From: JAYOFM01 sp038117225
Lineage (GTDB): Bacteria; Pseudomonadota; Alphaproteobacteria; Rhodospirillales; Casp-alpha2
DNA: 34,260 nt
Direction: 5' to 3'
Assembly: GCA_038117225.1 (NCBI GenBank)
Contig: JAYOFM010000021.1
Location: forward strand, 1-34,260
The notes beneath the pieces were generated by a model, which saw only the letters and a program-made list of their open reading frames with translations, had not been told where the DNA came from and did not search any database. Numbering within the stretch: the first letter of the stretch is position 1; every line of letters starts with the position of its first letter. A program made the translations under genes and the position numbers. Below are positions 15,155 to 22,536 of this stretch, piece after piece.

Positions 15155-17818
15155 GTGGACCCGAACAGCATGGCCGAGATCGACTACAAGCGCGCCGAGG
15201 AACTTGAGGAACGCTACGACCCGGAAATGCAGTTCCGCCAGATGTCCGGAATGGCCCGTTGGCTTGTCGTTTCTCTGCTGTTTTCGCTTTCCGCCTTTCA
15301 CTACTACACCGCCGGCTTCGGGGTGCTGGAACACCACTGGCACGTGGGCATCCATCTCTCGTTCGTCCTCGGGCTGATCTTTCTGGTCTATACCGCGCAC
15401 CGGACGACCGAAGTCCCTGGCCAGGTGGTAGCAACGGCGGCGGGATCGCCCATCAAATGGCCCGATGTCGTCAAGGCGGGCACGGCGGCACTGTTCATTT
15501 ACGGCATGCAGGGCGCCGCCGTCGCGGCGACGATATTCGTCTTTTTCATCCTGATCGTACATGTCAGCCGCCGCCATTCGGAAACCCACGGCCTTGCCGA
15601 CGCGACCGCTGATCATGTGCTGATCGGCATCATTGCCTTGTTTACCCTGCACATGGTCGGCGTCATCAGCGGCCTTATCGGCGAGAACTTCTGGGGCCCC
15701 AACGGAACGCCGCCCCCGATCCGCTTCGGGCTCGCGGTGATGATGATCACCCTGGCGATAGAGGCGCGGCGGCGCATGGCCATCGTCATGCTGATGTTCG
15801 TCGCGTGCGGCTACTACTACGGCGGCGGCATCGGTGATTTCAACTGGGGCATCGCCGACAACGGCCTGAAATTGATCACCGCGGTCAGCGTGCTGTCGTT
15901 ATTGATTGTCGCGGAGCCGACAGTCCGCGGTCTGGTAGCGCCGACCGGCGCGGAAATGAAGGCCCGTGACGCGGCGCGCGGCGGCGTGCCGATCTCCGAC
16001 TGGCTGCTGCTGGTCCTCATCGTCGTCTCCTCGATGTACGTCTCCATTACCTATGACGGTTTCTATGGCCTTCTCGATGAGCTCAACTTCCGCATCGGCG
16101 ATCCGACCCTGACGGACATCATGATGGGCACGGCGATGGTGCTCATTGTTGTCGAAGCGGCGCGCCGTACGTCCGGCACCGCGTTGCCGATCATCACCAA
16201 TATCTTCGTCATGTATTCCCTGTTCGGCATCTATTTCGAATACCCGCTGGTCAACCCCGGCACCAGTTGGCCGGCGCTGATGGACCATCTTTATCTCAAG
16301 GGTGAAGGCATCAATGGGCGGCCGGTGTTTGTCATCGCCACCTATGTTTTCCATTTCGTGCTGTTCGGCATGGTCGCCATCCGCGTTGGACTTGGCCAAC
16401 TGTTCATCGACATCGCCTACTGTGTCGCCGGGCGCTTCGCCGGCGGCCCGGCCAAGGTGTCGGTTCTGGCATCGGCGTTAATGGGTATGATTTCTGGTTC
16501 GTCCATCGCCAACACGGTGATGACCGGGTCGCTGACTATTCCGACGATGAAGCGTATCGGCTACAAACCGCACTTCGCCGCCGCCGTCGAAGCCGCGGCA
16601 TCCACCGGCGGCCAGATCACGCCGCCGATCATGGGCTCGGCCGCTTTCCTGATGGTGGAGTTCCTGGAAATTCCGCTGAAAAGCATCATCCTGGCGGCCA
16701 TTATCCCGGCCGCTATGCACTTCCTCGGTGTCCTGATGATGGTGCATTTCGAGGCCAAGCGGCTCGGTCTACGCGGTCTGACGCGCGAGGAAATTCCCCT
16801 GCTCATGCAGGTGTTGCGGCGGCGTTGGCTGACTCTGATCCCATTTCTTCTCATCATCTACATGATCTTCGCCGGGCACACGCCGTACTGGGCGGCGTTC
16901 TGGTCAATCTCCGCCGCCCTCGGCATGGGCATGATCAAGGCGGCCGCGCAGTGGCTGGCGCGCAGCCGCGGACTTGACGCGGAGCGAGCGACACGCTTCA
17001 TCGGCTGCGACACCATCGGATTTCGCGACTTCATCGATTCATTCCAGATGGGCGGCAAGTACGCGCTCAGTGTCGGGTCGGCGGCGGCGACCGTGGGCAT
17101 CATCATCGGCGTGCTGACCATCACCGGCACGCCGTTCAACATCGCCGCCATGGTCAACGCGTTCGCTTCCGATCTCGGCGCCATGATCAGCGCCGTCGAT
17201 CCCACGGGGACGCTGACGATACATTCGGCGACCCTGTTCATGACCCTGGTGCTGGTGGCGCTCTCGTGCATCGTCATGGGCGCCGGATTGCCGACCACGG
17301 CGACCTATCTAGTGCTGGCAACCATGGCGACGCCGGCGCTGGCTGTGCTCGGCGTCGATGCCTTGCAGACCCATTTTTTCGTTTTCTATTACGGGGTGTT
17401 GGCCGATATCACGCCACCGGTGGCGCTCGCCGCCTATGCCGGAGCGACGATCGCCCAGGCCAACCTGATGCAGACCGGAAATACCGCGTTCAAGCTCGGG
17501 TCCGCCAAGGCCCTGGTCCCGTTCGTGTTCATGTACGCGCCGTCGATGCTGTTGGTCCTCGACAACTTCACCTGGGAGGAGCTGATTATCTCCACCACCG
17601 GCAGCGCCGTCGGCATCGTCATGCTGGGCGCTGCGTTGACCGGCTATTTCATCGCCGACATGCGGCCCTGGCATCGCTGGCTGACGGGGGGCGCCGCATT
17701 ATTGGTGGTCGCACCGGGTATCCACTCGGGCCTCGTCGGCTTCGCCCTGGTGTTGCCGGTGATCCTGATCCAAGTGACGGAATGGCGCCGACGGTCGCGG
17801 GAAAAGGCGGTCGCTTAA
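15155..17818 (+). CDS. TRAP transporter fused permease (DctQ-DctM fusion, TAXI type)
   Basis: An 887-aa integral inner-membrane protein of the TRAP 4TM/12TM fusion family, using an ion gradient to import the solute delivered by the TAXI protein. After a short cytoplasmic N-terminus come the small-subunit helices (to about residue 240). The large DctM-like part contains LASALMGMISGSSIANTVMTG near residue 435, SGSSIANTVMTGSLTIPTMK being highly characteristic, plus GGQITPPIMGSAAFLMVEF. A second half has GAGLPTTATYLVLA and DITPPVALAAYAGA. The start is uncertain: GTG at 15155 or ATG at 15170 (five residues shorter), neither with a good ribosome-binding site, which suggests modest translation. It converges on the 34-aa minus-strand ORF, whose stop shares TTAA with this gene's stop. 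Confidence 0.94.
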   Translation: MDPNSMAEIDYKRAEELEERYDPEMQFRQMSGMARWLVVSLLFSLSAFHYYTAGFGVLEHHWHVGIHLSFVLGLIFLVYTAHRTTEVPGQVVATAAGSPIKWPDVVKAGTAALFIYGMQGAAVAATIFVFFILIVHVSRRHSETHGLADATADHVLIGIIALFTLHMVGVISGLIGENFWGPNGTPPPIRFGLAVMMITLAIEARRRMAIVMLMFVACGYYYGGGIGDFNWGIADNGLKLITAVSVLSLLIVAEPTVRGLVAPTGAEMKARDAARGGVPISDWLLLVLIVVSSMYVSITYDGFYGLLDELNFRIGDPTLTDIMMGTAMVLIVVEAARRTSGTALPIITNIFVMYSLFGIYFEYPLVNPGTSWPALMDHLYLKGEGINGRPVFVIATYVFHFVLFGMVAIRVGLGQLFIDIAYCVAGRFAGGPAKVSVLASALMGMISGSSIANTVMTGSLTIPTMKRIGYKPHFAAAVEAAASTGGQITPPIMGSAAFLMVEFLEIPLKSIILAAIIPAAMHFLGVLMMVHFEAKRLGLRGLTREEIPLLMQVLRRRWLTLIPFLLIIYMIFAGHTPYWAAFWSISAALGMGMIKAAAQWLARSRGLDAERATRFIGCDTIGFRDFIDSFQMGGKYALSVGSAAATVGIIIGVLTITGTPFNIAAMVNAFASDLGAMISAVDPTGTLTIHSATLFMTLVLVALSCIVMGAGLPTTATYLVLATMATPALAVLGVDALQTHFFVFYYGVLADITPPVALAAYAGATIAQANLMQTGNTAFKLGSAKALVPFVFMYAPSMLLVLDNFTWEELIISTTGSAVGIVMLGAALTGYFIADMRPWHRWLTGGAALLVVAPGIHSGLVGFALVLPVILIQVTEWRRRSREKAVA

Positions 17819-17919
17819 GCGCCCGCGGGTTTCTTCCGCGCCATCGGTTGATCGAACCGTACGACATTGACGACGACGCGGGTGTGCGATCCCTCGCCGA
17901 CCCGGGCCGGATCAAGCAT
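17815..17919 (-). CDS. Candidate 34-aa protein coupled to the class V aminotransferase
   Basis: An ATG overlaps the TGA stop of the upstream aminotransferase gene in TGATG (17917-17921), a classic translational-coupling arrangement, and opens 34 codons ending in TAA at 17815-17817. Most third codon positions are G or C, as in genuine genes of this window. The product is basic, beginning MLDPARVGEG, with a Val-rich centre (TRVVVNVVRFDQP) and an ARKKPAG tail. There is no membrane segment or signal peptide. It fills the space up to the convergent TRAP permease, sharing 4 nt with that gene's end. No family recognised; it could also be a fossil C-terminal extension. Confidence 0.4.
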   Translation of the reverse strand: MLDPARVGEGSHTRVVVNVVRFDQPMARKKPAGA

Positions 17920-19109
17920 CAGCCCGGCACGGCTTCGGCCAGATAATTGATCGCCGCCTGCACGCCGCCAACACCGTGCGGGATATTCAACGCGCCAAGA
18001 CCCTGTTCAAGCACGGCAAGTGTGCCGAACATCATCGGTGCGTTGACGTGGCCCATGTGAGCGATGCGGAAGGCCTTTCCCGACAAACCGCCGATGCCGA
18101 CGCCGACGGTGACGCCGCATTTCTCCTGGCAGTAGCTCAGCAACGGCTTGGGATCGACGCCGTCGCTCATGCGCACACAGGTGATCGAGTTCGAACGCTC
18201 CGCCGGCTCCGTGATGTTGAAACCAAACGCCTGTCCTTGGGACCAAACGTCGACGGCCCGACGCGTCGCCTCGGCGAGCAGAGTGTGGCGGATGAACACG
18301 TTCTCCAAGCCTTCCTCCAGTAGAATGTCGAGCGCCTTGCGCAGGCCGAACAGCATGTGCTCGGGCGGCGTGCCGCAGTACTTGTTGTAATGTTCGACAC
18401 CGTCCCGCGCGGTCCAATCCCAATAGTGCGAACGCAGATCCGTACCACGCCGATGTACCGCCATGGCCTTTTCGCCGACGGCGTTGAAGGCCAGGCCCGG
18501 CGGCGTCATCAGGCCCTTCTGCGAGCCGCCGACGGCAACGTCGACACCCCAGTCGTCCATGTTGAACGGCACGCAGGCCAGCGAAGCAATAACGTCGACC
18601 ATCAGCAAGGCATCGTGCCCGGCGACATCCATGGCGGCACGGATGGCGGCGATATCATTGATGACGCCCGATGCGGTATCGACTTGCACCACCAGGACCG
18701 CCTTGATTCTGCCTTCGGCATCTTCCCGCAGACGAGCCTCGACGGCCGCGGGGTCGACGGCGCGGCGCCAGTCACCGGTCAACACATCGGTCTCGATACC
18801 CATGGCACTGGCCATTTCGCCCCAACCGACGGCAAAGCGGCCGGATTCGAGGATCAGAACCTTGTCACCCCGGCTCAGCACATTGGCGAGCGCGGCTTCC
18901 CACGCGCCATGACCGTTGGCGGCATAGATATAGGTACCGCCCTTGGTCCCGAACACGGTTCGTAAATCGTCGAGACAGGTTTCGGTCACCGAAAGCAAGG
19001 TGCCGGAATAGATATCGACGGCGGGTCGGTGCATGGCGCCCAGCACCTCGTCGGGCACCGTGGTGGGACCGGGAATGCTAAGGAACTGACGGCCGTTACT
19101 GACGGACAT
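17919..19109 (-). CDS. Class V aminotransferase, serine-/alanine-glyoxylate type
   Basis: A 396-aa fold type I PLP enzyme of the alanine-glyoxylate / serine-glyoxylate aminotransferase group. Lys198 in VGGSQKGLMTPPGL is the PLP lysine, IPGPTTVP near residue 12 and YIYAANGHGAWEAAL near 60 are substrate and cofactor motifs, and the C-terminal GKAFRIAHMGHVN is typical of the group. It would transfer the amino group of serine or alanine to glyoxylate (serine cycle or photorespiration-like flux). The related ureidoglycine-glyoxylate aminotransferases cannot be excluded. The ATG has GGAG seven bases upstream. It lies 101 bp downstream of the phosphoribulokinase-like gene in the same direction, and its stop overlaps a 34-aa ORF. 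Confidence 0.9.
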   Translation of the reverse strand: MSVSNGRQFLSIPGPTTVPDEVLGAMHRPAVDIYSGTLLSVTETCLDDLRTVFGTKGGTYIYAANGHGAWEAALANVLSRGDKVLILESGRFAVGWGEMASAMGIETDVLTGDWRRAVDPAAVEARLREDAEGRIKAVLVVQVDTASGVINDIAAIRAAMDVAGHDALLMVDVIASLACVPFNMDDWGVDVAVGGSQKGLMTPPGLAFNAVGEKAMAVHRRGTDLRSHYWDWTARDGVEHYNKYCGTPPEHMLFGLRKALDILLEEGLENVFIRHTLLAEATRRAVDVWSQGQAFGFNITEPAERSNSITCVRMSDGVDPKPLLSYCQEKCGVTVGVGIGGLSGKAFRIAHMGHVNAPMMFGTLAVLEQGLGALNIPHGVGGVQAAINYLAEAVPG

Positions 19110-19210
19110 TGCGGGTCACTCCGGGGATTCGATCGAGGATCAGGGGGTCGATCGCCTTCCTTCCCACAGGCATTCCGAATTGTCCAGTGCCGTCAGGGTG
19201 ACGCCCCCCG

Positions 19211-20137
19211 TCAGCCCTCGCCCGCACGGTCGATAGCGGCCCGCTGCAGGTGATAGGCCATGAGCAACTGCGTCAATGCCAAGGCATGGCTGGTTTCGCC
19301 CGCCGCCGCATCTTCGTAACGGCCAAGGGTGTCGTTCAGTCCGCCCGTTTCCGGCACCAGATCCCAAAGATAGCTTTCCAGCCGGCGTGCCGCATGGTCG
19401 TCGATATCGGCGGCGATTTCCAACGTATCCACCGGCTTGCCGTCGGCATCGCGTCCGAGTTCCACGGTGACCCCCGCTTCTGGTGCGTCCTCTATTAGTG
19501 GCGTCAACTCCGGGTGCGGTAACGTCGGGCGCAGGGTATGACGGACGCCCAGACCATTCCCTCCGCCGGTGTCCACGAGAAAATTCACCACGATATCGGC
19601 GAAGCGACGCTGCGGCTGGACGAACCGCGCGGCGGCGACCGAGGCCGTACGAATGGTTTCCTCCACCTCGTCCGCGGTGTAACCACGCCGTTGCGTATCG
19701 CGCAGGGTCTTCCAGGCGATGCGAAGTGGCTCCTCCGGCTCAATGAAAACCTTCACATCGTAGCAATCACGCAGAGCGCGGGTCGCGAAGCCAAGAAGTC
19801 CCTCGACGATGATGTACGGCTTCGGCGCGATGTATTCAGGCGCCGTCAACGTCCCCGGACCATGATCATAGACCGGCTTGAGAATCGGCTGACCGCGCTT
19901 CAGCAGGGCCAATTGCTGTTCGGCAATATCCAGGTAGTTATTGTCCGGGTCGGCCGGCGCCAGGCCGCGCTCGAATCGCTCGGCACGGGAATAGCGGTGG
20001 TAATCATCAACGGAAAGGAATGACACCCGGTCGGCGCCGATGATGCTGGCGACACCCTTGGCGACGGTGGTCTTGCCGGAACCGGAATCGCCGACAAAGC
20101 CGATCACCACCGGCGGCGCGACCATTCCTTCAGCCAT
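19211..20137 (-). CDS. Phosphoribulokinase-like kinase (class II/archaeal-like)
   Basis: A P-loop kinase of the phosphoribulokinase/uridine kinase family, 308 aa from the ATG at 20137, which has GGAGG five bases upstream. Walker A is GDSGSGKTT (residues 16-24), followed by LSVDDYHRYSR carrying the catalytic acidic pair and the DYH motif of PRK. Further PRK-like elements are ADPDNNYLDI, KPVYDHGPGTL, IVEGLLGF, AWKTLRDTQRRGY and FVQPQRRFADIVV. These resemble cyanobacterial/archaeal PRK more than the ~290-aa proteobacterial class I enzyme. The expected reaction is ATP plus ribulose 5-phosphate to RuBP. No RuBisCO is in the window. The start overlaps the end of the response-regulator gene by 8 nt, so the two are co-translated, and a class V aminotransferase follows. 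Confidence 0.85.
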   Translation of the reverse strand: MAEGMVAPPVVIGFVGDSGSGKTTVAKGVASIIGADRVSFLSVDDYHRYSRAERFERGLAPADPDNNYLDIAEQQLALLKRGQPILKPVYDHGPGTLTAPEYIAPKPYIIVEGLLGFATRALRDCYDVKVFIEPEEPLRIAWKTLRDTQRRGYTADEVEETIRTASVAAARFVQPQRRFADIVVNFLVDTGGGNGLGVRHTLRPTLPHPELTPLIEDAPEAGVTVELGRDADGKPVDTLEIAADIDDHAARRLESYLWDLVPETGGLNDTLGRYEDAAAGETSHALALTQLLMAYHLQRAAIDRAGEG

Positions 20138-20810
20138 CATCGCCTCCATCATCCCGGCCACGCGCACCGCTGACGTTGCCATCCGCGTCGCCGCCATGAC
20201 GCACGGTCAGATAACGCGCGACCGTCTGGGCGCGATTATCGGTGCCCATCTTGTCGTAAAGGTTTTTCAGGTGAAACTTAACGGTGTTGACGGAAATATC
20301 CAACTCGCGGCCAATCCGGGCATTGGTCATTCCCTGCGCCAGCAAATCCAGCAGCCCATGTTCGCGGGGCGTCAGGTCCTTCAGCGGGTCGTCCATCAGG
20401 CGCCGCACGTCCATCTGTGGAAACACCATGCGGCCGTCGGCGACGTCGGCGACGATGTCGAGCAGCTTGTCCGGTGGCGCGTTCTTGGAATAAAACCCCG
20501 CGGCCCCGGCAACCATGGCCTGGCGCGGCACGTCCGTCGCCGTGGCGCCGGTGTAGATGACGATTGGCAGATTGGCGTCGAGGGCGCGCTCGCGCAATGC
20601 CGCCAGTACGCCACGTCCATCCACGTAAGGCATCATCCAACCGATGACACCGACATCGAAGCTGAAACGACTGACCGCCTCTAGGAAGCGCTCGCCATCG
20701 CTGGCACTGGCAACGATACGGAAACGATCATCCTCGCCGAATAGATGCTTCAACGCGGCGATGACGAGGGGGCTTTTGTCCGCCAGAACGATGCCTATTT
20801 GGCGCGCCAT
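20130..20810 (-). CDS. NarL/LuxR-type regulator with receiver domain lacking the phospho-acceptor Asp
   Basis: A 226-aa protein with an N-terminal receiver-like domain (1-125) and a C-terminal LuxR helix-turn-helix (about 145-205; LTPREHGLLDLLAQGMTNA and ISVNTVKFHLKNLYDKMG). In the receiver the phospho-acceptor position is glycine: FDVGVIGWMMPYVDG has Gly57 where LLDLxMP normally supplies Asp. The acidic pocket is reduced to one residue (VLADKSPL, Asp11), while Thr87 and Lys109 remain. It is therefore probably not activated by ordinary phosphorylation and may be a ligand-responsive or constitutive DNA-binding protein. No histidine kinase is adjacent. GAGAGGT precedes the ATG. The next gene, a phosphoribulokinase-like kinase, overlaps it by 8 nt. 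Confidence 0.9.
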   Translation of the reverse strand: MARQIGIVLADKSPLVIAALKHLFGEDDRFRIVASASDGERFLEAVSRFSFDVGVIGWMMPYVDGRGVLAALRERALDANLPIVIYTGATATDVPRQAMVAGAAGFYSKNAPPDKLLDIVADVADGRMVFPQMDVRRLMDDPLKDLTPREHGLLDLLAQGMTNARIGRELDISVNTVKFHLKNLYDKMGTDNRAQTVARYLTVRHGGDADGNVSGARGRDDGGDDG

Positions 20811-20836
20811 CAGGTTGACCTCTCAAACACTCCACT

Positions 20837-20924
20837 CAACCTACCCACATACGATCTGTCTTCACTTATACTCCACGAGNNNNNNNNNNGTATAAGTGAA
20901 GACAGATCGTATGTGGGTAGGTTG
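20837..20924. repeat. Perfect 35-bp inverted repeat flanking an assembly gap
   Basis: Positions 20837-20871 are the exact reverse complement of 20890-20924. Between them lie 8 known bases (20872-20879) and 10 Ns. Complementarity stops abruptly at both outer edges. The arms are less GC-rich than the flanks. Either a real long hairpin broke the assembly, or the join is an artefact in which a contig end was copied in reverse. Confidence 0.9.
20880..20889. other. Assembly gap (10 Ns)
   Basis: A run of ten undetermined bases, a fixed-length scaffold join rather than a measured distance. The true size and content between the regulator gene (start 20810) and the terminator at 20936 are unknown, so a missing gene or promoter element here cannot be excluded. 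Confidence 0.99.
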
Positions 20925-20935
20925 GAGAAGAATTG

Positions 20936-20971
20936 AGACCGGACCGCCGCGTTTCGGCGACGGTCCGGTCT
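20936..20971 (-). terminator. Intrinsic terminator of the second class V aminotransferase gene
   Basis: AGACCGGACCG (20936-20946) pairs perfectly with CGGTCCGGTCT (20961-20971). On the minus strand it is followed by TCAATTCTTCTCC, T-rich though not a pure run. It lies ~90 nt past the stop at 21063. The interval 20972-21062 shows nothing else I can support. Confidence 0.65.
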
Positions 20972-21062
20972 GACGGCCCAATATCACGCCATTGGGGCGT
21001 GGCCACTGGGCCGGATCAGCAGACGTGATGGGACGGCTCGCCCCGGAAAATAGCCGTCGTCA

Positions 21063-22286
21063 CTACGTCGCTGAAGAAATTCGATCGCGGGCGGCGGCGA
21101 TGCCATCCGGACGATGCTGGATACCGCTCTTAAGCAGGCCCAATTCGACCCCAGCCAGAACGCCCATCAGCATGATGTCGTTGAAACTGCCCATGTGGCC
21201 GATACGGAAGACCCGTCCGGCGAGCCGCTGCAGTCCGCCACCGAGAGCCATGTTAAAATCTTCCAACACGCCGGAACGGAAAGCGTCGGCATCGGCCCCT
21301 TCCGGCACAAATACCGCGGTAACGGAATTGGAGACCTCGCGCGGGTCAGCACAGACAATTTCCAAGCCCCAGGCAGCGACGGCGGCGCGCGTCGCCTCGC
21401 CATGGCGGGTGTGCCGCGCGATGATATTGTCGAGCCCTTCCTCAAACAGCATATCGAGGGCTTCGCGCAGGCCGTAGAACATCTGAATTGCCGGCGTGTA
21501 AGGGAAGAAACCGTCACCGTTCATCGAGCGCATCCATTCCCAATCCCAGTAGAACTTGGGCAGGGTCGCGGTCTCGGCCGCCTTGCGGGCCTTAGCGCTA
21601 ACCGCGTTGAAACTGAGGCCCGGCGGCAACATCAGCCCCTTTTGCGAACCACCGATGGAAACATCGACGCCCCATTCGTCATGGCGATAGTCGAGTGAGC
21701 CAAGCGACGAGATGGTGTCGACGATCAGCAACGCCGGATGGCCGGCGGCATCGATCGCCTTGCGGATTTCTGGAATTCGCGAGGTAACACCGGTCGACGT
21801 TTCATTGTGGACGACGAGCACCGCCTTGACGTCATGATTAGTGTCCTGGCGCAGGAAATGTTCGATGGCTTCCGGGTCGGGACCGCGGCGCCAGTCATTT
21901 TCCAATGTGTGAACATTGAGACCAAACTGCGTTGCCATCTTGATCCACAGCACCGAGAACATGCCGCTGTCGAACATCAGGATGCCGTCGCCGGCGCTCA
22001 GCGTGTTGGCGATCGCCGCCTCGCCGGCACCGCTGCCGGAGGCCGGAAAAATGAAAATTTCATCGTCAGTGTGGAAGACGCGGCCCAAATCGTGGAATAG
22101 CCCTTTAGCAAATGCGCCGAACTCGGCGCTGCGTTGATCGATCGCCGTGCGATGCATGGCGCGCAAAACCCGCTCGGGGATATTCGTTGGGCCGGGGAGC
22201 TGCAGGAAATGCATGCCGGTGGTCGCCGGTGTGGCGGTACCCGTTGCATTGGCGGTCGCGCCGCGACGTTGTGCAGAGCCGTCCAT
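21063..22286 (-). CDS. Class V aminotransferase, glyoxylate-dependent (second paralogue)
   Basis: A 407-aa paralogue of the aminotransferase at 17919-19109. Lys206 in IGGSQKGLMLPPGL is the PLP lysine; LQLPGPTNIPERVLRAMHR near residue 28 and FRIGHMGSFND near the C-terminus are family signatures. Family members use alanine, serine or ureidoglycine as donor and glyoxylate as acceptor. A start at the second in-frame ATG (22214) would remove a 24-residue Ala/Thr-rich leader, but GGAAGGA at 22294-22300 supports 22286. The gene is divergent from an amidase / M20 amidohydrolase pair. That context would suit a ureidoglycine-glyoxylate (PucG-like) aminotransferase in purine breakdown, but serine-glyoxylate activity is equally possible from sequence. 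Confidence 0.9.
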   Translation of the reverse strand: MDGSAQRRGATANATGTATPATTGMHFLQLPGPTNIPERVLRAMHRTAIDQRSAEFGAFAKGLFHDLGRVFHTDDEIFIFPASGSGAGEAAIANTLSAGDGILMFDSGMFSVLWIKMATQFGLNVHTLENDWRRGPDPEAIEHFLRQDTNHDVKAVLVVHNETSTGVTSRIPEIRKAIDAAGHPALLIVDTISSLGSLDYRHDEWGVDVSIGGSQKGLMLPPGLSFNAVSAKARKAAETATLPKFYWDWEWMRSMNGDGFFPYTPAIQMFYGLREALDMLFEEGLDNIIARHTRHGEATRAAVAAWGLEIVCADPREVSNSVTAVFVPEGADADAFRSGVLEDFNMALGGGLQRLAGRVFRIGHMGSFNDIMLMGVLAGVELGLLKSGIQHRPDGIAAARDRISSAT

Positions 22287-22434
22287 GATGCGTCCTTCCG
22301 ATGTTTCCCATGCACCGCATCACCAAATCGGTAACGGGTGAAGTTATTGATCTCATTGACATTGACCCTATACCGGGTCCGTTTCATAGCGACACACACG
22401 CCATGATAGGGCCGCAATATCTATCGAGTTGGCT

Positions 22435-22462
22435 TTAGCTTACCCATAAGGGTTGGTATACT
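22435..22462 (+). promoter_or_regulatory. Candidate extended -10 promoter for the amidase operon
   Basis: TGGTATACT (22454-22462) is an extended -10 (TGn plus TATACT, 5/6), with a poor -35 TTAGCT 16 bp upstream. It lies 75 bp before the amidase ATG. The divergent interval 22287-22536 also has short inverted repeats GACCC-6-GGGTC (22364-22379) and ACCC-4-GGGT (22442-22453) that could bind a regulator. Confidence 0.4.
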
Positions 22463-22536
22463 CGCCATATCCCGACGTTGGCATTCTCCGCCGAACCGAT
22501 AAGATTGCCGGGCACACCGAGGGAGGTGACACAAAC

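Noticed and set aside
20890..20924. Resemblance of the inverted-repeat arm to a transposase mosaic-end adaptor
   Set aside because: The match is only partial (interrupted by extra bases), so adaptor contamination is not supported, though it is not excluded.
22456..22461. Second GTATAC core as a possible GntR operator upstream of the amidase
   Set aside because: Only the 6-bp core matches; the flanks do not continue the palindrome, and it coincides with a plausible extended -10 box.
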